A stretch of DNA of 64,000 nt from Branchiostoma floridae (lineage: Eukaryota; Chordata; Leptocardii; Amphioxiformes; Branchiostomatidae), in the NCBI RefSeq assembly GCF_000003815.2, contig NC_049980.1, positions 13,329,986 through 13,393,985 of the forward strand, given 5' to 3'. The first letter of the stretch is position 1. Each line of letters opens with the position of its first letter. Both the position numbers and the translations under genes were made by a program. The notes under the pieces were generated by a model. It was not told the DNA's origin. It worked only from the letters and a program-made list of their open reading frames with translations, and ran no database searches. Of the stretch, positions 1 through 10,583 are shown piece after piece.

Positions 1-920
1 TCAAACAATTCTTATGTGAACGAATAATTCTTCTGTCTCGCTGCTGACAGTGCGCTGAAAACACGACCGGAAAGTCCCTGTGCGTCATGGAGCATGTGCT
101 GGTATGACGTTTTCTGACCGATGTGTTTTGGTTTATATGATGTAAACAAAGACTGTCAAAGTTGTTTAAATAAAAATTGTGTTTCAAAACGTCAGTCTGG
201 CGTCTTATTTTCTCCCAGTAACAACATTTAGTTTGTACCGTTATGGCGAAACAGATATGTCATAAGTATAGCTAGGATGTTTGGGTCATAGCGGCGGGAA
301 AAATCTGCACCGCTTTGTCTGAAAACACTAAATTTTGAGCAAAAATACCGCGGAAATATGGGCAAAAAAACCTAAACTTTCAATACGTTTATGAAGGTTA
401 GACATCCAGGTAAACAATATTCAAATACAATCTACAATGGGATCTACAAGTTACAACCCCACTTTAAACCGGAAAGGAGGACTCCGCATAGAACTTTCCA
501 GTACTTGGGACCCCGTCTTGCATCACAAAGGACAAATTTTTTTTTCCTATGGTGTTGTCGGACCATAGGATACTATGCTAACATGATTTACATTTGAGTG
601 ACTTTTTTCATATGATCCTAATGAGTTAGTGGTTAAACCAGTTTTTCTAGTTAGCTGTACTTGGTTTGAATTGTTCTGCCTGTTCAGTCCAGTGACGCTG
701 AAGAAGACAGATGGATGTCTCTCGAAACGTCCGGAAGTAAATATCCGTTTTTTATCCAGTTGTAGAGATTGAATTGTATTTGACTAAACTTTCAATATCT
801 TTTGGGTCCTGGTTAGCAAAGCCCCAATTTAAAAAAAAAATAAACGTACCATCTAAAATAAGAACATACCGGGTGGATTTCGAGGCAAAAAAAAATAAAC
901 GTACCAAAACGTTTATTTGA
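1..920. repeat. Dispersed repeat fragments
   Basis: No gene is seen. Positions 260-370 (a motif ending in 'gagcaaaaataccgc') resemble 7975-8085, and 835-905 (with 'aataaacgtacc') resembles 8150-8225. The two ends of the window therefore share pieces of one interspersed family. A homopolymer-rich tract lies near 825-1010. The short ORF at 391-597 has no recognisable domain and was not called. Confidence 0.5.
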
Positions 921-1159
921 GAGGTGAGAGTAACTGAATTATTAAGTTCCTTGATTCATCATGTAAAAAAATGCATGTAAAAAAAAAATATGTGAAAAAA
1001 AATATTAAAGTCTTATCTTAGGAAAGAAGACCATTTTTGTTTCCTCCTAAATTATGTTAATGTGAAATTAATATGAATGATTTATGTCTAATAATGTGCA
1101 CCTCCACTGAGCTTCAGTATGAAATTCCAATAAATTACCACTCTAGAATTAAAATCAAG

Positions 1160-1260
1160 GCCAGAAGTTCCACTGCAGTACCTTAGAAAGCTGCTAGGGG
1201 CCATTATTGAACTTGACCTTCATTTTACTGACTCCTACCAAGGAGATTATATAGACAAGG
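1160..1260 (+). repeat. Copy of the 'CTGCAGTACCTTAG' dispersed repeat family
   Basis: The segment carries 'ctgcagtacctta' and then a 'gaacttgacctt' block, which recurs at about 5170, 5745, 6050 and 13605 and in reverse near 14280-14100. The rest of 921-1979 shows nothing I can assign. Confidence 0.5.
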
Positions 1261-1979
1261 AGATTGACAGGCTTAACACCCTGCTGCGCGCTATTGTTTA
1301 GACCCACTAGGTCCCGTGGCGATCTATTGTTTCCGCCCTCCGGCGTCGCGGCTTTTAGCAGGATGTTCGGTTCAACTCTTTGCACCAAAAATATCCGAGC
1401 GCCAATCAGATGAGCCCGACTGTGACGTCACGCGTCCCCAGGCTAGCTGAAGATCGCCCAAGCTAAAACCAGCATGCCTGCATTTTCCGCGGATTTCCTT
1501 ATTTGGGAAGCGAGGGTGACGCGTGCAAAAGGCATCATCATTTGGAGAAGACGCTGGTGGCCATTTTGATATATGTTTGATCGCTGTACGATCGACATGG
1601 GTAAGTTTATAAGCATTTTTGTGGTTGCATACCAGATTTTTTCCGCTCAGAAATATGAAAAATGTTCTGTATTAAATGTCTCCATAAAAATCTTATAACA
1701 AATTTCCTGCCGAAACTGACAAATTTCCTGAATAGTACAATACTTTGGTGACCAATTGAAATATTGTTTGTCATTGGACTCAGTATAGTTTTACTGGAGT
1801 CTGCGTTTGACTTTTGCATTATTTTTGTGTCAGTGCGGACTCTGTGGACCCATGACACTCATGGGCAGGGTGGGAAGTTAGATGTATTAGCGACCAGGAA
1901 TTTTGTACTCTATATTTTGATTGTTACATTTGTCAAAAACTTTCTTAAGTGGATAACTCAAGAAGAGAACAGCGAATTT

Positions 1980-2549
1980 TCATGATTTTTGGTATGAAGG
2001 CACCTTAGACAATGTTGCAGAAAATAAAATACTAATTCTGCTTAATAGGAGTACATTTGCACAATTAAGGTAATAATCTATCATAGCAGTCTTATCTCTT
2101 GTCCCAGACATGATACGGTCTCGACATTTTAGTGGTAGATAGCTTTTAGCGTCATGACATTGTGGGGCAAGTTTCAGCCCCCTAACATTTATTTTTAAAA
2201 CTGCAGGGGCATTTTTGTCAAGACATTCCAAAGAGGACAACTGTAGAAAGGAAATATTGTTCTGATGCCTTGTTGGAGACACTCCACCCTTTTTTTTTCT
2301 GGAGTTACGGACTTGTTTCTGATGCCGGACCCTTTGTTTTGGCCGATGCCGCCACATGATCCAAGAAAAATACACATGTGCGCTCACGATTATATTTTTA
2401 CCGTTCTCGGGACGAAAACAGCTTCTACACAGCTTGATGATGAGATTGAAAAGAGTTGGGGATAGATAGCCCCGAGAAAGGAGATGGCCCAATGTTGTAT
2501 GGTATAATAATTTAGCAAATTGTTGAGTAATTTTTTCGTCCGTAGTCAA
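1980..2549 (-). CDS. Unrecognised 189-aa ORF, probably not a gene
   Basis: This is the longest open frame in the first 13 kb apart from repeats. It begins with ATG. The first ~45 residues are shared with copy 2 (36360 downward), where the frame then runs into unrelated sequence because the duplication boundary falls inside it. There is no domain, signal peptide or membrane segment that I recognise, and residue composition is biased to Ser, Lys and Leu. I think it is a chance ORF in transposon-rich DNA and list it only for its length. Confidence 0.12.
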   Translation of the reverse strand: MTTDEKITQQFAKLLYHTTLGHLLSRGYLSPTLFNLIIKLCRSCFRPENGKNIIVSAHVYFSWIMWRHRPKQRVRHQKQVRNSRKKKGGVSPTRHQNNISFLQLSSLECLDKNAPAVLKINVRGLKLAPQCHDAKSYLPLKCRDRIMSGTRDKTAMIDYYLNCANVLLLSRISILFSATLSKVPSYQKS

Positions 2550-3052
2550 GGGTCAGAGACTATTTAGCTTAATATTGCATGTTTGCCCAGACAGTTACAT
2601 ATTTAACGCTTGAAGTTCTAGAAGCTTCCAAATTGGGTCAACGACCTTGAGGTCATTGAGAGGACACCAAACGATTTTGAGCTGAACATGTTTTCTCCTT
2701 CAGTTATAGTGTTAAGCACACACATCAAAAGTGCTCATGGTAAATATGCTGACACGAGACATCAATTTTGTGCATTGGTTGTCAAATGTGCAGTTACAAA
2801 AACATCATCAAAAGGCACCATACAATATTTATCAGAATGCTTACCTGCTGCAGATAGGGTACAGTACTACTTGGTTGAGAATTTTTCAATACTTTTAATA
2901 TTACACCATAAACATAGATGTATGCGATGTATATATGGGTTGTATATATATACATATATATACAACTGTCAACATGTAATGTGTCACATGGCTTGAAAGT
3001 AGCTGTGGTCAGTTCAATGTCATGATCAATCAAAACCTAAGAACAAAATCAC

Positions 3053-3121
3053 CTTGATGAAAAACTGCACCTTCTCTGCACCGACTTTCACCTTCTTTTT
3101 TGGATTGTCTTCAAAAGAGAC
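3053..3121 (-). CDS. Candidate internal exon, copy 1 (tentative ARID4/Tudor-like)
   Basis: The minus strand shows an acceptor (ttttttacag) followed by 69 nt open in phase 0, and a donor (AAG|gtgatt). The 23 residues are lysine- and valine-rich (VSFEDNPKKK...VQFFIK). Placed after the exon at 12576-12692 they read in frame, and the pair resembles the first Tudor-like segment of ARID4-type proteins (VSAK..G...EA.I, then V.F, then V..FIKG). That family call is from memory and weak. The exon occurs in both copies with 11 differences in 69 nt, while flanking introns are identical over ~290 nt. Only these two exons of the gene are visible. Confidence 0.4.
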
Positions 3122-3967
3122 CTGTAAAAAATGAGAAACAAAAAAAATATATAATATTTGTTAGGCCACATCAATTTTATTTGTTGCTCCTTGGATTTTT
3201 TCAGAAAAAATGGACTGGCACGTTGAAAAAAACATAAAAATAAAATTCTGCAAAAAGGTTGGGATAGAGAGATCGAGGGGCTTACTCAACTTACCCAACA
3301 GAAATAACAACAACTAGAATTGTAGAAAGGTAACATTTGCCTGCAAATACAGAATGTTACCTTCACATGGTCTAGCCTAGCATTTCTACCTGGAAGGGTA
3401 AACTGTAACGGTGATGATAGATAGAGTACTGTACTTGTAGGATAAATCCAAACCATATGCGAAGTTAGTTATGTAAGGAGGTTCAGCCCATATTTAGAAG
3501 TAGATCATGTGATCAAACCATATTAAGAACAGACTGGAAATAGCAGCCAATAGTAGACTAGCTGTTGAGAATAGTTAAGCGTGGGGCAAGATTCAAACTG
3601 TCTCAGTTGCAGCCATGGGTTAAGGTCAGTAGTCACACGTCTTGTAGCTCCACTGTAGTAACATTGTAGAATAGCTGTATCTGTGTAACTGAAATTGTAA
3701 CTAGACCATTCTGTAGACCTTGTATAGACCATTGTATCTAGCCTGGTATATTGTAGTGTGCATTGTGGTTCAAGTACAACACGACACTGACGAGAGTAAT
3801 CAAACCTGGCTTGGCGTTCTTCTATATATGTAGTTTAGTCGCTAGTATATAGATAAGGAATCCTACCTCTAGACCTCAAATTCTACAAAACTGATCTAGT
3901 TGATACAGGATAATCATGAGGGGACGATTGAATCTTCATTTTTTTTATCTGCAAGTGTAACGTTATA

Positions 3968-4175
3968 CTGTAAATACATTTAAGTTCGCAGGGATTTAAT
4001 TTTGCGGTAGCGGGAAAAAGGACTTTTCGCGGTAGATTTAAGTTCACGGTAACACCATAGACTGCAGTCTAATACCATAATAGAAAAAAGTTCGCGGTGG
4101 TTTTAAGTTCGCGGTGAAGTGGTCACCGCGAAAACCGCGAACACTAATCCACCGCAAACATTTCTGCATTTACAG
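3968..4175. mobile_element. MITE with TA target duplication (CTGTAAAT termini)
   Basis: The left end is CTGTAAATACATTTAAG and the right end, read inward on the other strand, is CTGTAAATGCAGAAATG. Both are flanked by TA. The interior is made of 'ttcgcggt' motifs and their complement 'accgcgaa', so the element can fold on itself. There is no coding sequence. Copy 2 keeps only the right half (38014-38165), which marks the neighbouring 730-bp difference as a deletion in copy 2. Confidence 0.75.
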
Positions 4176-5099
4176 TATGTCTTGAATAATAAACACAGCG
4201 CCCCATTTTGTTCCAAACAGAGTTTCTCATCATCATCACATCTCAGTTGCATAGCTACCAAACACCGGGCACTGGGCAGTCTGTCCAAAAAGGTTCTCCA
4301 CTTCTGACATAATCATAATGTTTAAAAAAACAAAGCTTTGAATCACTCGGGAAAATTCACAAGTATCCGGCTTGGTGCAGCGCGTGTGCCGCGAAGATCA
4401 GTTGATAACACAAGAAAACTTTAAATTTTGTGCTTTCCGTCATTGTTGACAGACAGACATTTAGTCTGCAAAAGTCTTTTTGCGGACGGTGCTGACTTAA
4501 ATGACAATTCCTAACACTCGCTGGTGGCGAGAGAGAAGCAACCGGTCAAACCTGGTTGGCCCCCGCACACCCACCCTACTGTTCTGGTCAGTCGCATTGT
4601 GATAGCGCTGACATTTGTTGTCCTTTTCCCCTGATTAACTATCAGTTATTGCTAGTAAAAATAAAATGAACTAGAGTTCGACAAACACATCTCTTCGCCA
4701 AATAATCATGCCTTTATTTAAGACTTTAAGTTTAAGGTCTTATTCATGTATTACTAAATAGTAGCATGAACTGTGTCACAAAGCCAGAAATGCTCCCAGA
4801 TGACCTGGTACCATGCCTGGTCAATCAGAATTTCATGCCTTCCAGAGGTTTTGTCCCCAGTGTAACAGCGTCCAGCTCACAAGCACCTCCAGCAAAACAT
4901 CTGTGTAACAGCTGTGTCTATAGATATAGGTCAAAATGATATATATATATAGAAAACAGTTTATTTCTGTTAATTGGCCACTAATTACAACTAAATGCAT
5001 CTTTCCATGTAGATTATTACCTAAAGTACCTTTCAGCCAAAAACAATGCAAACAAGTTTGAAAGTCCTATCATGGAATTCAGTAGATTTCTGTACTTTC

Positions 5100-6240
5100 C
5101 TCATTAATTATGCAAATTAGCTCTTGATTTGAATAATTAGCATTACATTATGTCGTCACTTAGTTTTGCTGCAGTACCTTAGGAAGCCGCTAGGGGGCCC
5201 ACTATCATACTCGACCTTCGTTGTTCTGACCCCTACCCACCTACCAAATATTATCAGGATCCTTTCAAGGCTTCTCGAGTTATGCCTTACACAAACAAAC
5301 GGACGCACACACTCGGCCCGCTACAGTCTTAACGGAAAATGATATGCCAACTATTTTCAAACACAACCTTCCTTTCTGCAAACGCTACTCAAATGCCAAA
5401 TATCATGAAAATCCACACACAGATTCTTGAGTTATATGCTGTTGGAATGGATTTATGAACGTTCCTCATTAATTATGCAAATTATCTGCTGATTTGCATA
5501 ATAAGTATTACATTGTGTAAGTCATCACTCATTCTATCCACATACCAAAAATCCTGATGATCCGTCTACACGTTCTTGAGTTATTCTCGTCCAAAGTTTG
5601 AAAGGAAATCGGTGCCTGCAGTTCCCAAAAAGCCGCTAGGGGGTCCAAACTCACAGCACTTACTCTCTGTCCCAAGGGCTATCTACCACTCAAAAATCAT
5701 GACCACAGCCTGTCCAGAACACGAAGTGTTTAATTTAAAAGTTTTGCTGCAGTACCTTAGGCAGCCACTAGAGAGCCCATTATCGAACTTGACCTTTGTT
5801 TTCCTGACACCCACCCACCTACCAAATATCATCAGGATCCATTCAAGGGTTCTCGAGTTATCTTGCATACAGACAAACGCACTTACATACAAATCCCGCT
5901 ACAGCACCGTTACAAGGTAAGAGCTAGGTAAACCATTTTCGCACTTGACCTTCCTCTCCAAAACCGCTACACACCTACCAAGTATGGTGAAAATCGCCCA
6001 GCTGCATTTTGACTTATGCTGCCCAAAACAAACCCCAAAAACATACCAAGCTTGCTGCAGTACCGTAGGAAAACGCCAGGTAAACCGTTTTCTAACTTGG
6101 GATTCCTTTTGACAACCGCTACACACCTGCCAAAAATCACAAAGTTCCATCCACAATTTCTGGAGTTATTTGCTGTTGACCTACATACAGACCCAAGTCA
6201 GCAATCTCATACTCTTCTTGGCGAAGAGAAAAATATGTGA
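5100..6240 (+). repeat. Cluster of diverged dispersed repeats (about 4 units)
   Basis: Units start with 'tgctgcagtacc' at about 5168, 5744 and 6049, plus a variant near 5610. Each has a 'gacctt...' block, a 'cctaccaaatatcat' block, a 'ttctcgagttat' block and a run of 'acaaac/acagac'. An AT-rich spacer (attaatgcaaatta-like) precedes several units. Short ORFs here (5576-5920, 6016-6240) are by-products. The whole block is absent from copy 2. Confidence 0.65.
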
Positions 6241-6639
6241 ATTTAAATGTGTAATAAACTTTGAAAATAGAAGAAAATAGCATGCATTTTTAAATTGATT
6301 TACTATATCGCAAGGTAAACAAGAAATCTTTTTAAAAAAGCTGTGCCTTGCCGCGTGGTAGGAATATCGTCAGGAAAAGGTAGGTCGGCACTTCAAGCCC
6401 GGCAAGGCAAAATGCTGTGCCTTGGCGTGCAGTAAGGATAATTTGCTTGTCTGCTAAATACGTATTATGGTAGCCAAAGCCTTGTATTGATCTGTTAATT
6501 TTGTTGCAAGTATATGTAGGTGTCTTACAATATGACCTTGCATTTTCTGACCCTCGACAACTAATAAATATGAAATAATTAGACATTATTTCAAGGATAT
6601 ACAGTAACAATTACACTTTATTTCATTCCTGTGAAAGGA

Positions 6640-7500
6640 CAGCTGAGTGGGTACTGTATGCTNNNNNNNNNNNNNNNNNNNNNNNNNNNNNNNNNNNNNN
6701 NNNNNNNNNNNNNNNNNNNNNNNNNNNNNNNNNNNNNNNNNNNNNNNNNNNNNNNNNNNNNNGCAGGAGTTCAGGTACTGTGGTCAGCTGAGAGGGTACT
6801 GCATGCACAGCAGGCGTCCAGATATTGTGCCCAGCTGAGAGGGTACTGCATGCACAGCAGGCGTCCAGGTATTGTGGATAGCTGAGTGGGTACTGAATGC
6901 ACAGCAGGAGTCCAGGTATTGTGCCCAGCTGAGAGGGTACTGCATGAATGGCTGGAGTCCAGGCACTGTGGTCAGCTGAGTGGGTACTGCATAAATAGCA
7001 GGCGTCCAGGTATTGTGGCCAGCTGAGTGGGTACTGCATGCACAGCAGGAGTCCAGGTATTGTGGATAGCTGAGTGGGTACTGCATGCACAGCAGGCGTC
7101 CAGGTATTGTGGTCAGCTTAGTGGGAGCTGCATGCATGGCTGGAGTCCAGGTACTGTGGCCAGCTGAGTGGGTACTGCATGCACAGCAGGCGTCCAGGTA
7201 TTGTGGATAGCTGAGTGGGTACTGCATGCATGGCTGGAGTCCAGGTACTGTGGTCAGCTGAGTGGGTACTGCATGCATGGCTGGAGTCCAGGTATTGTGG
7301 CCAGCTGAGTGGGTACTGAATGCACAGCAGGAGTCCAGGTATTGTGGTCAGCTTAGTGGGAGCTGCATGCATGGCTGGAGTCCAGGTACTGTGTTCAGCT
7401 GAGTGGGTACTGCATGCACAGCAGGAGTCCAGGTACTGTGGTGAGCTGAGTGGGTACTGCCTGCACAATTTGAGGTACTGTGGTAAGTTGAGAGGGTATG
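6640..7500. repeat. 47-bp minisatellite, about 18 units
   Basis: The consensus contains 'agctgagtgggtactgcatg', then 'cacagcagg', then 'gtccaggtattgtgg'. Successive 'agctgagtgg' marks are 47 bp apart (for example 7021 to 7068). A second unit type replaces 'cacagcagg' with 'catggctgg', and the two types are interspersed. Because 47 is not a multiple of 3, the long ORFs on both strands are artefacts with a 47-residue period. The array contains an assembly gap and its true length is unknown. It falls in a block missing from copy 2. Confidence 0.95.
6663..6762. other. Assembly gap (100 N) inside the minisatellite
   Basis: Exactly 100 N, a conventional placeholder size. Repeat units on both sides show that the assembler failed in the array. 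Confidence 0.99.
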
Positions 7501-8351
7501 TGAATGACTGCAGTTCAGGTATATGTACTATGGTAAGATTGAACAGTTAGTCAAAAATAAATTAATTGTCTTTTGACAAATTTGACAACTTATATGAAAC
7601 GTGTTGTTTATCAGATGGCATTACTTTGTATATTGCAATATTTGATGTAGTTCATCAGAGCAGCGTGCATTTGTGCTAATCACAATGCAGTCTGTACGGT
7701 GGCAGAGGTTGAACTTGTTGTTGTATTGGTTGGAAGATTGAGTGCAAAAGCACAGTCTGCACGAAGGCAAGGATTGGTAATAAGTGGCAAATGAGCTAAC
7801 TATATTTAGTACCATGCAAACACCGCATGTGACCATGTTGGAACACGTTTTCAGCTGTGTTTGCCGACGAATTCCTGCCGTTAGGGAGAATTTGCGGCCT
7901 CAAAACTGATATCACAAGTGAAGCGAAGTTATAGTTGTTGTTTTACTTTCATTATTTTGAAAGAACTTTGTAGCGTCATAGCGAGATCAACCGATATGTT
8001 TGGATGACATAGCGGCGCGGAAATATATGCTTCGACGGCGTGAATTTTGAGCAAAAATACCGCAGAATTATGGTTAGAAAACCCAAGGAGCTTTTATCCT
8101 TGGAAAACCCCACATTTTATTATTTCAGGGGTCCCTGGTCCAATTTAAAAGAAATAATAAGTGTACCGTCCAAAATAAGAACGTAGCGGGTGGATTCTGC
8201 GGCTGAAAAAAATAAACGTAACTGTTACCTAAACATGCACTCTTGAAAATGCAGACCAAAAAGTCCCAAAGGTGGGTTTTCATGGTTCTGGTCGCATGAC
8301 GAAAATATTCTTATATCAAATGGATGTTATAAAAAGGTAAAAGGACAATTG
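7501..8351. other. No gene seen; repeat fragments
   Basis: Positions 7975-8225 resemble parts of 260-905. No ORF here has a recognisable domain. The region is specific to copy 1. Confidence 0.5.
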
Positions 8352-8440
8352 AAAAAAAAAAAAAAAACTTTCACTGGGCTGGTTCGAACCGGGGTAGGCA
8401 GTGTGGCGACTAATCACGCTAACCACTACGCCATGCTAAC
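8352..8440 (-). repeat. tRNA-like Pol III unit (tRNA-derived SINE head or tRNA relic)
   Basis: The minus strand has an A box TGGCGTAGTGG (8433-8423), a B box GGTTCGAACC (8390-8381) and a run of about 16 T (8367-8352) that would terminate Pol III. The spacing suits a tRNA promoter. I cannot form a good acceptor stem or T stem around the B box, so I do not call a functional tRNA. Confidence 0.55.
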
Positions 8441-9962
8441 ATTCACAGTACCAACTTGTATTAACAGGTATCCAAATCTAAGGCATAACTTGAATACGTC
8501 CGTTCATTCCAAGATTCAAAGATTCTAATGTCTAATCCGCCGAAAAATGTCTAAACAACTGTTACTTATGTGAAAAGTTTGTAATGAGACGAGAGCTTGG
8601 CAAAATAATGTCGGGAAAGGCATGTTACAAGCTCTGATTGGCTGGCTGGAATCTCGGTGTGTCAATAGCCTGTTTAGGCTATAGGCACACTCAGTGTGTC
8701 AATAGCCACAGCGATATAACAAAATGATCCTAAATATTATCTATTGCGACTTCTCGTGTGACGTTTTGAGCTGGCGCTCTCCTAAACTCACGTTAGCGTT
8801 TTGCTGCGGTCTCGGAAGGCCTCTCCAACGTTTTGATGACGTCATGACTACTTATATATTCACATACAATTTATTAGCCTGATTTGGAAATTGTTTCATC
8901 TTTATGAATAGCTAATGCAATTCTTGTTGCGAGATAATGCACTTGATTTTATGTCACTCCAAATGAATTTGGAATTTTACCATACAAACGCTTCATTTAT
9001 TCAATGTAACCAAATATTAAATGCTTTTAGAACCGACCGCAAACAGAAACAAATACGTAAAATGGACGGTTTAAAATTCAACAGGGATGTACCATTGTCT
9101 GCCTGAGCCGTCAAACTTGTCCATGAGAAAGGCGATTTGGAAGGGCCTTTGAAAGGGTCTTTGGAAGAGCAAGGTTAACAGGTCCGTCCGTCCGTCCAAG
9201 GAAGAAAGCTGGCGTAAAGCCTTGCCTGGCGGCAAGGCAAAAAAACCTACACCATTTTCGAATTGTACTGATTCCAGAAACCCCCCGGTTTGAAACATGG
9301 TGACTTCCAAATACGGTCATTTTCCTACATACGCCATTTTCTAGTACGTCAATTTCAAACTGGCCAGGTTCAAACTGGCCGATTTCAAAGTGGACGATTT
9401 CAAATACCTCAGTTCCAACTACACCCTTTTTAAAGGCGACAATAATGAAGCAAACAAGTTGTGGGACTTCTACTATGGTTCCCATGCTAACAGCACACCG
9501 GGTTTTGTGGCAGGAAATAGCCTTTTGGGGAGGCCGCTCAGCTGCTTAATGCCTGCTGCTAGCTCCAGCAATGTAAACAACAGAGATAACCTTACACATG
9601 CATTGGAACTTCGTCAAAATGTCACAGTTTTCAGAACCCCAAAGACCCAGTAAGCTATCAGAAAACTGCCAGAGGTTTATCAAAACAAACAGCTGGGGGA
9701 ATTGAAAATTACCTGCACCAGACAAAAATTTTACCTGCACCACTCTGAATTAAGGAAGTATTGGATCATACTAGAATTGTGCAGGAACCATTGATATATT
9801 TTTTTTTTACATTTGATAGGTGATAACAGTTAATGCAGCTTATGATAATCCACATACACCTACATCATAGGACATTTATGCATAAAACCCAGTACATGGA
9901 CCAGTGCAAATAGACACCAAAAATACCTGCACAAATCCAATTTTACCTGCACTAACTTGCAT
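8441..9962. other. Noncoding; 15-bp mini-repeats at about 9350-9412
   Basis: Four diverged 15-bp units ('aatttcaaactggcc', 'aggttcaaactggcc', 'gatttcaaagtggac' and a decayed fourth) sit at 9350-9412. Copy 2 has the same at 38873-38934. The 87-aa plus-strand ORF that follows (9390-9653) is conserved only because the DNA is duplicated: the three differences I see between copies all change an amino acid. Confidence 0.5.
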
Positions 9963-10450
9963 ATTTTTTTTTTTTTTTACTTAATGGTCACCACGTAACA
10001 AGGCCTGAAGGCCACTTCAAGGTTACGGGTTACATGATTGGAACTGTAACAGCATCTCTTCACCCTAGGTCAGAAACATCATGATTGAGACCAGCCCAAT
10101 TGCTCACTATGAGTGAGGACTTAAACTGACCCAATAGGCGAAGCAGGGGTTACGAGGGCTGCTCGGGAAATTCCCTACCCCATTTTGGCCGGAATGGTTT
10201 GATCCGCTACATGTTCGCACATGCGGCGGGTTCTTTTACGTGCTTGGGGTGTTGCTCTTCCCGAACACGGGACCTCCATCAGAAGGCGGCCCTAGCCGAA
10301 GCTAGGTACTCATTTTCACCTGAGTAAAGTGAGGAAAGTCGTGTAAAGTGCCTTTCCCAAGGACACAAGATCGGTGACACGCAGCTGGATTCGAACCCGC
10401 AACCTCTCGGTCACGGGCCGTACGCAATACCACTGTGCTACGCGGTCCCA
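9963..10450 (-). mobile_element. tRNA-derived SINE, about 480 bp, with poly(A) tail (copy 1)
   Basis: Read on the minus strand from 10450, it has an A box TAGCACAGTGG (10440-10430), a B box GGTTCGAATCC (10397-10387), a body containing 'gtgtccttgggaaaggcac' and a 3' tail of about 16 A (9978-9963). The conserved body motif is of a kind shared by SINEs of several marine invertebrates. Membership in a named superfamily such as MetaSINE is a guess. A ~55-bp direct repeat (starting 'cctacatcataggac') flanks it at about 9860 and 10460. Confidence 0.8.
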
Positions 10451-10583
10451 CTAAAATCACCTACATCATAGGACATTTATGCATAAAACCCAGTACATGG
10501 ACCAGTGCAAATAGATATGCAGTTGGTATTTCAAGCCCTGTAAACAGTGTACTTGATCAGGCATTCACACGTTTTGGCGCTTA

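Noticed and set aside
2688..2996. 102-aa plus-strand ORF kept in both copies
   Set aside because: No domain; it runs into a TA repeat; conservation reflects the recent duplication.
6640..7500. CRISPR-like array
   Set aside because: Units are directly adjacent with no unique spacers, and the genome is animal.
6623..7550. Long ORFs on both strands (up to 164 aa)
   Set aside because: They translate the 47-bp minisatellite, and a 47-residue period in every frame is an artefact.
8381..8440. Functional tRNA gene
   Set aside because: A and B boxes are good, but acceptor and T stems do not pair.
9390..9653. 87-aa ORF kept in both copies
   Set aside because: All three differences I see change amino acids, and the region is part of duplicated noncoding DNA.
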